Of a DNA stretch of 64,000 bases, positions 10,735-18,302 are shown piece after piece. Below the pieces are notes generated by a model, which did not search any database, was not told the origin of the DNA, and worked only from the letters and a program-made list of their open reading frames with translations. Both the position numbers and the translations under genes were made by a program. Position 1 is the first letter of the stretch; each line of letters begins with the position of its first letter. Origin of the DNA: Enterococcus gilvus ATCC BAA-350 (GTDB lineage: Bacteria > Bacillota > Bacilli > Lactobacillales > Enterococcaceae); NCBI RefSeq assembly GCF_000407545.1, contig NZ_ASWH01000001.1, positions 2,963,501-3,027,500 on the forward strand. The letters are read 5' to 3'.

Positions 10735-11531
10735 CCTTTGATCTCCCTCCACCATTCTTTTTCCATTTGTAATGAAAGCTGGTTCAGTGTTTCCTGTCGA
10801 AAAGCAGCTAAGCCCTTCCCATCGGCTGCCTGCTCTCCGCAAAGATTGAAGTAACTGACCGCTGCGATGACGGCTTCAGGCGTGTCCACACCGCTTCCCA
10901 ACAAAGCCGCGATCAACGCCCCCACCACGTCCCCCGTGCCCGTAAACCGATCCAGTTCAGGGACTCCGTTCGTCAACCGCCACGTTCGTTGTTGATCCAC
11001 GAGAATGTCTTGACTACCAGTCGCCAAGAAAGTGGTTTGCGGGTACGCTTTCGTCGCTCGCTGCAACGCTTCGACCAATTCTTCTAACGCTTCTTCTCCT
11101 TGATCCAGCGCGCTGCCATCCACTCCGCGGGCATGGCTTGGAAGCTGGCAAAAGTTTCGCAGCTCCGAAATATTGCCCTTTACGACCGTTGGGTTTTCTG
11201 CAACTAGCTGCTGCCCGACACCATTCCGCAGCTCGCTGATGCCAAAGCCCACAAGGTCCACGACGGTCGGTTTTTCCTGCTTTCTTGCACTTGCCGCTGC
11301 CGCCGTCAGACTTGCTGCGCGCTGCTCCGACAAATGTCCTATGTTCAGCAGCAGACTGTCCGTCTGCTGAAACAAGGCGTCAAACTCTCTTGGATCAGCC
11401 GCCATGATCGGTTTCGCTCCCACATAAAGCAGCGCATTCGCCACCGTCTCACAGGTGACCTCATTGGTAATACAATGGACTAACGGAGCACGCTTCAAAG
11501 GAAATACGTTTGAGACTTTTCGTTTGATCAT
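10713..11531 (-). CDS. thiM: Hydroxyethylthiazole kinase
   Basis: This 272-residue ribokinase-fold enzyme has the N-terminal [13 protein letters not shown] motif and the C-terminal [11 protein letters not shown] catalytic segment. It phosphorylates the salvaged thiazole alcohol for ThiE. Its ATG overlaps the thiW stop in an ATGA, and its 3' end overlaps thiE, consistent with one coupled operon. Confidence 0.93.
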   Translation of the reverse strand: MIKRKVSNVFPLKRAPLVHCITNEVTCETVANALLYVGAKPIMAADPREFDALFQQTDSLLLNIGHLSEQRAASLTAAAASARKQEKPTVVDLVGFGISELRNGVGQQLVAENPTVVKGNISELRNFCQLPSHARGVDGSALDQGEEALEELVEALQRATKAYPQTTFLATGSQDILVDQQRTWRLTNGVPELDRFTGTGDVVGALIAALLGSGVDTPEAVIAAVSYFNLCGEQAADGKGLAAFRQETLNQLSLQMEKEWWREIKGWEKQWI

Positions 11532-12049
11532 CCAATCATCCTTTCATTGGCAAATAACCGCTGCCACCGTTTGAAAATCGTTGTCTCCTTTAACTTCACC
11601 AGTACAACAAAGGCGATCGCAGCGCCGATCACCGTCGCGCCTAAAAACCTCGGCGTGTAGATCAGCCAGTACAAGTCGCTCTGACTGCCCGTGAAACAGA
11701 CCATTACGGGATACGACAGCAGCGAGCCTATGATTCCGGTGCCAACTATTTCCCCCAGCATCGACCAATACACCTTTTTTCCGAAACGATAAAACACCCC
11801 AGCAAAGAACGCCCCAAATACCGCCCCTGTCAGCGCTAAAGGGGGAATCCCCAACAGCGTCATGCGAATCAATCCGCATACCAGCGCCATCATAGTGCCA
11901 TAAAAGGGTCCCAATAAAACACCCGCGAGGATGTTCATCACACTGGACATCGGCGCCATGCCCTCGATCCGCATCAACGGTGATAAGACGACATCTAGTG
12001 CGATCATCAATGCTAAAAGCGTCAATTTATGGATTTTATTTTTTTCCAC
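11528..12049 (-). CDS. thiW: ThiW-type ECF transporter substrate-binding membrane protein
   Basis: This 173-residue membrane protein has about five or six hydrophobic segments and the pattern of the ThiW family (IALDVVLSPLMRIEGMAPMSS near the N-terminus). ThiW is predicted to be the S component that brings thiazole precursor into the cell with a shared ECF energising module; that module is not in this window. The frame stays open into the riboswitch, but the only well-placed Shine-Dalgarno (AGGAGGG, 12058-12064) precedes a GTG at 12049, which I take as the start. It is the first gene of the thiamine salvage operon. Confidence 0.85.
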   Translation of the reverse strand: MEKNKIHKLTLLALMIALDVVLSPLMRIEGMAPMSSVMNILAGVLLGPFYGTMMALVCGLIRMTLLGIPPLALTGAVFGAFFAGVFYRFGKKVYWSMLGEIVGTGIIGSLLSYPVMVCFTGSQSDLYWLIYTPRFLGATVIGAAIAFVVLVKLKETTIFKRWQRLFANERMIG

Positions 12050-12056
12050 GGCAAAT

Positions 12057-12088
12057 ACCCTCCTTTTTTCAAGAAACAAAAGGAGGGT
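12057..12088 (-). promoter_or_regulatory. Hairpin hiding the thiW ribosome-binding site
   Basis: On the minus strand ACCCTCCTTTT (12088-12078) pairs perfectly with AAAAGGAGGGT (12067-12057). The right arm is the thiW Shine-Dalgarno. No T run follows, so this looks like a translational sequestor and not a terminator. It lies between the TPP aptamer and the GTG start. Confidence 0.65.
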
Positions 12089-12150
12089 GTACAAAAAGAC
12101 AGAAAAACCCAACCAAAAGAAAATGGTCGGGTGCACGTCGTAAATTCGCT

Positions 12151-12224
12151 ACATTTCCCTGCGACAGTCTTAACTGCATCAGGTTCCATGGGTATAATCT
12201 CAGCAATACAGCACCCCAAATGTT
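12151..12224 (-). promoter_or_regulatory. TPP riboswitch aptamer
   Basis: The minus strand carries the TPP (THI element) core in order: GGGGTGC, GCTGAGA, ACCC, GAACCTGATGCAGTTA and CGCAGGGA. P1 is closed by ACATTT (12223-12218) with AAATGT (12156-12151). It precedes thiW and should shut the operon down when thiamine pyrophosphate is abundant. The core is seen; the off-state mechanism is inferred from the downstream hairpin. Confidence 0.95.
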
Positions 12225-12345
12225 TCTCTTCAATTGGTTAGAGTATAACATACTTTTTTTAAAGCAACTAGCTTATAATGGAAAGGAAGCCTTCGAGCAC
12301 GTCGAAGCGACGCTTATAGCCAACGAAAAAAGAAAGGAGACGCCT

Positions 12346-12735
12346 ATGTCGAAACCCGATTTTTCTGCGATCCATCACGTGGCGATCATTGTGTCCGATT
12401 ATCAAAAAGCCCGCCATTTTTACGTCGATATTCTCGGTCTGCCGATCCTGCGGGAACATTACCGGCCTGAACGGCACGACTACAAGCTGGATCTGCAATT
12501 GAAGGACGCGGAATTGGAGCTTTTTGCTGTCCAAGATCCGCCGAACCGCCCAAGCTTCCCAGAAGCGGCCGGCTTGCGTCATCTTGCCTTCAAAACCGAG
12601 GACATCGAAGCGACAGTGGCCTATTTGGCTAGTGAAGGGGTCGTCTGCGAACCGTTGCGCACCGATGATTTCACTGGCGAGAAAATGACCTTCTTCTTTG
12701 ATCCTGACGGTCTGCCGCTAGAATTGCATGAATAA
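12346..12735 (+). CDS. VOC (glyoxalase-fold) metalloprotein
   Basis: This 129-residue protein has two beta-alpha-beta-beta-beta modules of the vicinal oxygen chelate superfamily. Probable metal ligands are His11 (HHVAIIV), Glu58 (LELF), His79 (LRHLAF) and Glu126 (PLELHE). It resembles the YaeR group of uncertain substrate and is not a clear glyoxalase I. AAAGGAG precedes the ATG at 12346; the longer open frame upstream runs through the riboswitch on the other strand and is not credible. It stands alone, divergent from the thiamine operon. Confidence 0.8.
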   Translation: MSKPDFSAIHHVAIIVSDYQKARHFYVDILGLPILREHYRPERHDYKLDLQLKDAELELFAVQDPPNRPSFPEAAGLRHLAFKTEDIEATVAYLASEGVVCEPLRTDDFTGEKMTFFFDPDGLPLELHE

Positions 12736-12771
12736 AAAAGAGGTGCCGCTGCATACGGGCACCTCTTTTTT
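12735..12771. terminator. Bidirectional terminator between convergent genes
   Basis: AGAGGTGCC pairs with GGCACCTCT around a 10-base loop, with A and T tracts outside. It ends both the VOC gene and the MazG-like gene. Confidence 0.85.
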
Positions 12772-13063
12772 ACGCGTTCTCCACTGGGTATTTGATCGCG
12801 TTTTTCTTTAATTTTTCGCTGATGATCTCGTCAATATCAAAGTCTAGATTGTCCGCCATCATATAAGAATAGATCAGCACATCTGCCAATTCCTCTTTCA
12901 GCCGCTCAGTTTGGGTCCGGGCTTCTTCAGAATCCTTCCATTGAAACAGCTCCAATAATTCGGCTGCTTCTAAGCAGATAGACAGCGCGAGATCCTTTTC
13001 ATTATGGAACGGGCGCCAATTGCGATCATCGCGAAATTGATTGATTTTCTCCATACTGTTCAT
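12770..13063 (-). CDS. MazG-like nucleotide pyrophosphohydrolase
   Basis: This 97-residue all-alpha protein has the MazG/RS21-C6 signature: Glu32-x2-Glu35 in CLEAAELLE and Glu58-x2-Asp61 in EELADVLIY, which bind Mg2+. Such single-domain enzymes hydrolyse non-canonical or excess NTPs or dNTPs (dCTPase type) to monophosphates as house-cleaning. The exact substrate is not predictable. ATG at 13063 follows AGAAGG by 6 bases. Confidence 0.85.
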   Translation of the reverse strand: MNSMEKINQFRDDRNWRPFHNEKDLALSICLEAAELLELFQWKDSEEARTQTERLKEELADVLIYSYMMADNLDFDIDEIISEKLKKNAIKYPVENA

Positions 13064-13082
13064 AGTCGACCTTCTTTCGCTT

Positions 13083-14606
13083 CTATTCTATCACAGAAAG
13101 AAGGCTTCGTTTTTCCTCCAGCTCGGTGATCATCTCCTGTATCCACCGCGTACTCTGCCTTGTTAAAAAGGGATCGATCACTACCACTGGATAGTCCTGG
13201 GGCAACCCTTCCGCCGAACCCGTCGTGATCAAACAATCATAATTTTTCAATTCATTGCGCAGCTGCGGGTTTCCCCCGGATAATGTTTCAAAATGCAGAA
13301 TGATAAAATTTCCATATATAGCGTCTGAAATTTGCTTGGCCAAAAAGCTTTCCTCAGTTGGCGTTAGATCAGACAGCAGCAGCACCTGCAGCAACGGCTC
13401 TTGGTTCGCCAGCCATTCCATGCTTCGCTCTTCTGTCGTCACCAATAAGTATGTATAGTTCCGCAAAAAATCTTCTTCTTGATACATCTGGTATTTTTCC
13501 GTAAATCGCTGAACAAGTTCCTTTACCCGTTCCACGCCGCGACTATAAACCTTCGATACCTCTGTTAAAAACACCGTTCGATTGCGCCATAGCAAGCAAA
13601 CATACTGACCTGCCGGATCATAAAGGTAAAATTCGTTCGACAAGACGGTCGCCAGATTGATCCGACTTTGCTTGTCCAAGCGGTACCCTAGCATTTTGTT
13701 GTACGCCCCCACCAATTCATAGTGACGACTGAATAATTGCTGATACTTTTCATTGTCTGACATTGCAAGCGCACGATGAGGACTGCTGAATACGACCGAA
13801 TCCGAAAAGAGCAGCCACAGCCCGTCGCGAACCAGCTCCGGCGACAGCTCGACCTCCGCGCCCTCATGGACCGCCTGCTTCAAGTGCTGATAATACGGGC
13901 CTTTCGGCAACTCCAAGCCTTCTGTCCGCAAGTGATCGACCGGATACCGATGACCATTTTTGACCCGCCAGATACTGATATAGAAATTGTAGATCAAGCG
14001 CTTTTGAAAGACGTACTTTTCGTGGATCTGATTGATCGAAACAAATTCCTGTACGTACTGCTCGATCACGTGATAGTGCTTCGCAGGCAGCTTCGGCAGT
14101 GTGCTTTCAAACGCATCTTGCCGTTCACTGTAAAAGCGGTAATAAAAATTTCGGATCTCCCCTTCATTTCCCTCGACGCGCAAGGGTCGGTAGCACAATT
14201 CTATCCCCGCCTCTGACAACGCCTCTTCGATCTTTTTAAGATAACGCTGCGTGTTTGAGGAGCTAAGGTACAGCTTTTTCCCTAAAGCCGTGATATTTTC
14301 ACATTCCTCATACAGCAATTCCTCGATGATCTGAAATTCAGGGCTCGTGTTCAAAATATTGGCATACAAATTTCCCAAACTGACTTTCTTGTCCACCTCT
14401 AGCCGATAAAGTCCCTTCGTTTTCGTAATCTGGAAACTGGGGTACTCCTCGTTGATCATCTCGATGTCATTCAACAAGATCGGCAGCGAACAATTCAATT
14501 CACTCAAAAGCTGATCACTCGACCACCCTTCCCGACGATAATAAAGCTGCTCCAGCAACGCCAATCGTCGTTTGTTGCTTGTCCCTAAAACCCCACGAAA
14601 ATCCAT
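13083..14606 (-). CDS. Mga-like transcriptional regulator next to the pilin locus
   Basis: This 507-residue protein has tandem N-terminal HTH regions (SNKRRLALLEQLYYRREGWS near 10-30, and ITALGKKLYLSSSNTQRYLKK near 107-127) and then a long helical region, as in Mga-type and RALP-type regulators of surface proteins. A second ATG two codons upstream is only 1 base from the Shine-Dalgarno GGAG, whereas ATG at 14606 has 7-base spacing. It lies immediately 3' of the pilin genes on the same strand but behind a terminator and its own promoter, so control of the pilins is plausible but inferred. It resembles the protein at 6308-7777 in layout. Confidence 0.7.
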   Translation of the reverse strand: MDFRGVLGTSNKRRLALLEQLYYRREGWSSDQLLSELNCSLPILLNDIEMINEEYPSFQITKTKGLYRLEVDKKVSLGNLYANILNTSPEFQIIEELLYEECENITALGKKLYLSSSNTQRYLKKIEEALSEAGIELCYRPLRVEGNEGEIRNFYYRFYSERQDAFESTLPKLPAKHYHVIEQYVQEFVSINQIHEKYVFQKRLIYNFYISIWRVKNGHRYPVDHLRTEGLELPKGPYYQHLKQAVHEGAEVELSPELVRDGLWLLFSDSVVFSSPHRALAMSDNEKYQQLFSRHYELVGAYNKMLGYRLDKQSRINLATVLSNEFYLYDPAGQYVCLLWRNRTVFLTEVSKVYSRGVERVKELVQRFTEKYQMYQEEDFLRNYTYLLVTTEERSMEWLANQEPLLQVLLLSDLTPTEESFLAKQISDAIYGNFIILHFETLSGGNPQLRNELKNYDCLITTGSAEGLPQDYPVVVIDPFLTRQSTRWIQEMITELEEKRSLLSVIE

Positions 14607-14826
14607 GATCATTCTCCTCTCAAAAGAATGTCTTCACAAGTAAAATCCTGCGTTTCCCCTTATTGGATACTGCTTTAGACAGCCCGTTTAGGATTTTTAC
14701 TCTTTTGCTAAAAAATTGGAATCCTCCTTTATTAATAGATTGATTCAAGGCTATTTTCTCAAAAATAGTCCGTTTTCCCAATATCAGAAAGAGAAAATAC
14801 AAGAAATATTTTTGTGTTATTCACAA

Positions 14827-14855
14827 ATAATAGTATAAAAAAACGATAAAAGCAA
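14827..14855 (-). promoter_or_regulatory. Promoter of the Mga-like regulator; surrounding 500-bp spacer
   Basis: On the minus strand -35 TTGCTT (14855-14850), a 17-base spacer and -10 TATTAT (14832-14827) lie about 220 bases before the start at 14606. The spacer 14607-15060 is otherwise AT-rich. It holds one small hairpin (CGGGTG / CACCCG, about 14919-14936) without a clear T tract, and no open frame I believe in. Confidence 0.5.
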
Positions 14856-15060
14856 TTTTCGGTCAAAATTATTCAAAATATATGATTTCAAAATGACCTT
14901 TTTCTGAACGCTGAAAAACGGGTGCCTAAACACCCGCTAAAACAGCAAAAAAGTAGATTAATATTCTTAAATTAATTGTATTTTCTATGAAAAATGAGCA
15001 ATTACCAACCAACTTTCACCTTAAAAATCATTTTTTCTTCTTATCCATTTTTTTTCAAAA

Positions 15061-15097
15061 AACAAAAAAACAAGAACCGTTTCGCTCTTGTTTTTTC
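15061..15097 (-). terminator. Terminator after the pilin gene
   Basis: On the minus strand ACAAGA pairs with TTCTTGT around a short GC-rich loop, flanked by A and T runs. It lies between the pilin stop (15111) and the Mga-like regulator promoter. Confidence 0.6.
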
Positions 15098-15110
15098 GTC
15101 TTTATTGGTT

Positions 15111-16727
15111 TTATGCGTGATTTATCTGGCGATACTTGATAAATGCCCCTGTCATCAATGCTGCTCCGATCACTAAAAAGGCAATGATCCCTGTTCCACC
15201 TGTTGAAGGCAAGAAGCCGCCTTTTGACACGTTGGCGATCGGCAAGGTCGCTGCATCGTCAAAGGACCCTTTCTCTACAATGAACTCCTTATCCGTCTCC
15301 AACAATTGGAAGCCTTTCGGTGCCTCGATCTCACGTAAATAGTAGGTACCAAACGCTAGACCCGACACTTGCAGATGTCCGCCATTTTCGGACGTATAGT
15401 GTGTCGCTGTCGCGAAATCTTCTGTTTCTCCAACTTCTGTCCAAATCATTTGGTCATTTTTATTCGTTAAATAGTAGTCTTTTCCATCTACTTTTTTGAT
15501 AACAACGAATTTAGCGCCATCCAATCCTTGCTTCTCTTTTTCGGATTCATGCTTCATGAATTTCTTACCGCCAGTAACGACAGGCGGTACGGTTGTATGG
15601 TCGTCCGTTTCTGTTTGTCCATCATGGGTCAGCTCAACGGAGAAGTTATTATTGATGTCAACGTCGACAGGCGTTTTATCCGTAAAGGAGATCGCGTAAT
15701 AAATATGCAGTGTCTTTCCGCCAAAGGGCTTCAGATACTCCGCTGTCTCCTTCGATGAAGCAAACTTGGCAGCATCTCCATCGCTTTTCGCGTCAGACAA
15801 ATTCATATCGATCGTGAATCCTGCTTTTTCATTGTAAGGAGCCGCAGTGCTCGTATAGCTCGCTGTTCCGTGAGAGAGGAAGGCCGCTTTGATATCGTCT
15901 GTTTTATCCGCGATCGAGATTCGTTCGATCCCTTCAAATTTCACGCCATTTTGTGACACCTCATCCTTGAATTGCAATTTCGTGTAACGTGTCTGCAAAC
16001 TGCCCTCTGAGTCAAGAATCTCACCAATTTGGCTCGGGATCGTAAAGCTCGCATGGTAGTAGATTTTTTTGCCTACTTCATAATCGTAGCGATCTTTTCC
16101 CGTCAGTTCCTTCCCGTCTTCGTCCACAAGCTCTTTGTCGATCTCACCTTTGATCTTGTTTTTTGGATACAAATGGATATCCGTATTCTCACCCGCTTCA
16201 TCGACAACAGGTAATACTAAAATCAATGGTACCGCCGAAGCCGTCGCGCCTTTACTGTCGGTTTCTTCAAACAGGTAGACCTTGTACGTTCCCTCTGTTG
16301 TCCGCTTATCCAAATCAGCAAAAGTAGCCAAGCCCAATTCATCCGTAGTTTCAGAACCCTTTGATACAGCTGCGTCCTTGTTCAATTTAAAGTTCTTCAT
16401 TAAATCCTTCACAGCCGCCTCGTATACGTCCTTCGACGCATTCGGCGCTACGAGTTTATTCAATTGTGTGTAAAAATCAGTGGTGATGTCCCACGCCTCA
16501 AAGGTGACTTCAGCCAGACCTTCGTATTGCTCAAATTCGGCCATTTCCTTCCCTGTATTCTCTACTGGATTCGTTGGGAATTGGTCCATTTTTTTCTTGT
16601 GAAGTGTGACATCCACTTTTTCTTCAGCAGCGGCCTGTACGGCGCCCCCAAACCCAAACACTCCGGCGATCAGCGGAAGCAGACACACGATCGCTGCGAC
16701 AACCCGAACTATCTTCTTACTTTTCAT
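15111..16727 (-). CDS. LPxTG-anchored isopeptide-type major pilin
   Basis: This 538-residue secreted surface protein has a signal peptide (about 1-33, ending AVQA), a pilin D1 domain closing with the pilin-type IHLYPKN motif (Lys189, the expected sortase C acceptor), a middle domain, and a C-terminal CnaB-like domain with E-box YYLREIEAPKGF. It ends with LPSTG at 506-510, a hydrophobic stretch and a short basic tail. This is the architecture of SpaA/EbpC-type shaft pilins. Its ATG overlaps, as ATGA, the ancestral stop of the preceding pilin-like frame, and AGGAGG lies 8 bases upstream. No class C sortase gene occurs in the window, so polymerisation would need one encoded elsewhere. Confidence 0.88.
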   Translation of the reverse strand: MKSKKIVRVVAAIVCLLPLIAGVFGFGGAVQAAAEEKVDVTLHKKKMDQFPTNPVENTGKEMAEFEQYEGLAEVTFEAWDITTDFYTQLNKLVAPNASKDVYEAAVKDLMKNFKLNKDAAVSKGSETTDELGLATFADLDKRTTEGTYKVYLFEETDSKGATASAVPLILVLPVVDEAGENTDIHLYPKNKIKGEIDKELVDEDGKELTGKDRYDYEVGKKIYYHASFTIPSQIGEILDSEGSLQTRYTKLQFKDEVSQNGVKFEGIERISIADKTDDIKAAFLSHGTASYTSTAAPYNEKAGFTIDMNLSDAKSDGDAAKFASSKETAEYLKPFGGKTLHIYYAISFTDKTPVDVDINNNFSVELTHDGQTETDDHTTVPPVVTGGKKFMKHESEKEKQGLDGAKFVVIKKVDGKDYYLTNKNDQMIWTEVGETEDFATATHYTSENGGHLQVSGLAFGTYYLREIEAPKGFQLLETDKEFIVEKGSFDDAATLPIANVSKGGFLPSTGGTGIIAFLVIGAALMTGAFIKYRQINHA

Positions 16728-16831
16728 TCATTTTTCCTCCTGTTTTTTTGTTTTTGATAAGCCAGACCACCGCCCCCAGCTAGAGCTAGCAAAATTCCGC
16801 TATACAGAAAATTACTAGGACGCTCATTTGT
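16724..16831 (-). other. Orphaned sorting signal of the upstream pilin-like gene
   Basis: Directly after the TAA of the 16832-17401 gene the same frame stays open to a TGA at 16726-16724. It reads TNERPSN, a hydrophobic run (FLYSGILLALAGGGGLAY) and a basic tail (QKQKNRRKNE). With the preceding Leu-Pro this restores LP-x-TN followed by a membrane anchor and positive tail, that is, a complete cell-wall sorting signal with a stop codon at the x position. The final TGA overlaps the ATG of the major pilin. Confidence 0.85.
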
Positions 16832-17401
16832 TTAAGGCAATGATGTTTTTGTTGATGGCTTATTCCCATGATTGGGTGATTCCTTGATCAGCTCTCCTGT
16901 CCCTGCGGTCGTTTGGTATTTTCCATACAGATACACCGTTGCCGTCGGATACTCTGTCGGCAGAAACAAAACCAGTGGCAGAAACAAAACCAGTGGCAGA
17001 AACTCTTGGTTCCCCGTTTCCCCCAAAGCTGAAAATAAATAAACGGCTGGCTTCCCTTGCTGATGATAAGGAAGCGCTGCTTGCATAAGCCCGTCAGAGC
17101 CAACAGCTAAAGGGCGCTCATTTACTTTGGTTAACGCCGCCTGTTGGATGACCCGTTGGAATTGTTGTTTATTTTGATACTGATCCAGCCAAAATTGCTT
17201 GCTCTTCTTTTCGCTTTGATTGTTTTTTTGACACCACTCGGTCAGATCGTACACATCAAAGGTGAGCGCTTCCGTTCCAGCAACGAATTCTCCAGCGCGC
17301 TTCGTATCGATCGACACCGAAACGGCGGCTTCCGAAGCAAAGGCCGAATTCCCATAAAAAAAATAGACGATCATTAAACAGATAAGACTTAATTTTTTCA
17401 A
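16832..17401 (-). CDS. Pilin-like secreted protein cut short inside its LPxTN motif
   Basis: The 189-residue product has a signal peptide (MKKLSLICLMIVYFFYGNSAFA) and a region resembling the D1 domain of the downstream pilin (FDVYDLTEWC; FLPTEYPTATVYLYGKYQ). It ends ...KTSLP followed by TAA. The YPK pilin motif is YGK here. The frame beyond the stop encodes the rest of a sorting signal, so the intact protein would have 225 residues. As written the protein would be secreted without an anchor. A tandem 18-bp repeat duplicates LVLFLP. It is the first gene of the two-gene pilin operon. A nonsense mutation, a sequencing error or readthrough could explain the stop. Confidence 0.75.
   Translation of the reverse strand: MKKLSLICLMIVYFFYGNSAFASEAAVSVSIDTKRAGEFVAGTEALTFDVYDLTEWCQKNNQSEKKSKQFWLDQYQNKQQFQRVIQQAALTKVNERPLAVGSDGLMQAALPYHQQGKPAVYLFSALGETGNQEFLPLVLFLPLVLFLPTEYPTATVYLYGKYQTTAGTGELIKESPNHGNKPSTKTSLP
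16959..17003 (-). repeat. In-frame 18-bp tandem repeat
   Basis: The unit GGCAGAAACAAAACCAGT (plus strand) occurs at 16959-16976 and 16977-16994, with half of a third copy to 17003. It duplicates six residues (LVLFLP) without shifting frame, consistent with slippage in the pilin-like gene. Confidence 0.9.
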
Positions 17402-17463
17402 GTACGAGCCCCTCTCTCTATTCTTCCTTCACTGCCTGCGCCACCGTTTCAACGAATTTTCCC

Positions 17464-17491
17464 TTTATATAGAAGAACTTTCCCCAGCAAA
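17464..17491 (-). promoter_or_regulatory. Possible promoter of the pilin operon; surrounding 440-bp spacer
   Basis: On the minus strand TTTGCT (17491-17486), 16 bases and TATAAA (17469-17464) give a weak promoter about 60 bases before the pilin-like start. The rest of 17402-17737 is very AT-rich, with long A/T runs suited to activator binding, and shows no gene. Confidence 0.3.
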
Positions 17492-17737
17492 AACTGAACG
17501 CTCAGAATTTTTATTTTTCAACGGAATGACCTTCCCCACCTGCACAAATAATATTTTAAACAACTTCTTTTCTACGTGCTTTTTCACAAAAAAATCAATC
17601 GTAGTTATTTTTAAAGATTTAAAACCGTTTGTTTAAAGGCATTTATCACTAATATTGGAAAGAATCCGTTATAAACCTTTTTTTATTATTTTTAATTACG
17701 AATTAAGTTTTTTTAAATCGCTTGTTTAGACAAAATA

Positions 17738-17766
17738 AAAACACTCATTTCCTCAATGAGTGTTTT
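17738..17766. terminator. Bidirectional terminator downstream of the ASCH gene
   Basis: AAAACACTCATT pairs with AATGAGTGTTTT around TCCTC. It lies between the ASCH gene and the pilin promoter region and insulates the pilin locus. Confidence 0.8.
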
Positions 17767-17843
17767 CAAAAACGGCTATTCTCCCCGTTATAACAGCGAT
17801 TACATTTGCTTGTTCGTTATTAGGGGAGGTGTTTTAGACAGGC

Positions 17844-18227
17844 TTAATTGATCAAATTTACGTAGTATTTCTCCCAAAATTCGTCCGTAACGACCCGTTC
17901 TCCATCCTCAATCACAAACTCGCCCTTTTCAGGTTCGACGATTCGATCATCAGGAACATGGTACAGACGACGCTGACCTTTGATAGGAAAAGGCTTGATG
18001 CAGCGCACATTTTCAAACACCCACGCATAGGAATGGGGCGTTTCCTTTACAGCGACCAGATCAACGATACAGACAGCATGACCAGAGATACATCCAGGTG
18101 TTTTGATGGCTGTTGAGCAGATCAATAACGGACCGCGATGATGCGTAGACCACGAACGGTATTCCTCGGTTTTCTTCCCAGAAAGAATGTCCATGACCGG
18201 CTCAGGATGAATCGAAATAGCTTTCAA
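17844..18227 (-). CDS. ASCH-domain protein
   Basis: This 127-residue protein has the ASCH fold signature of the PUA-like group: an early GKKTEEYRSW (about residues 17-26) and RGPLLICST (32-40). ASCH proteins are proposed to bind RNA or nucleotides, and some hydrolyse N4-acetylcytidine; no specific activity can be assigned here. It is upstream of the pilin region on the same strand but separated by a terminator, and 75 bases downstream of the macro-domain gene, with which it may be transcribed. Confidence 0.8.
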   Translation of the reverse strand: MKAISIHPEPVMDILSGKKTEEYRSWSTHHRGPLLICSTAIKTPGCISGHAVCIVDLVAVKETPHSYAWVFENVRCIKPFPIKGQRRLYHVPDDRIVEPEKGEFVIEDGERVVTDEFWEKYYVNLIN

Positions 18228-18302
18228 ATGATTCGCCTCACTTTTCTTATTTATCCTTATTTTATCACTTATTTGAACACCAAGAAAAAATCCCCAGTTC
18301 CA

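Noticed and set aside
11980-12345. N-terminal extension of the VOC protein
   Set aside because: The open frame runs antisense through thiW and the TPP riboswitch. A strong ribosome site marks ATG 12346, which gives the normal length.
14904-17533. Shared 9-mers CTGAACGCT and AATGACCTT in the Mga-like promoter region and the pilin upstream region as regulator sites
   Set aside because: Two spacers of about 450 to 500 bases are expected to share roughly one 9-mer by chance. Order and spacing of the two motifs differ between the copies.
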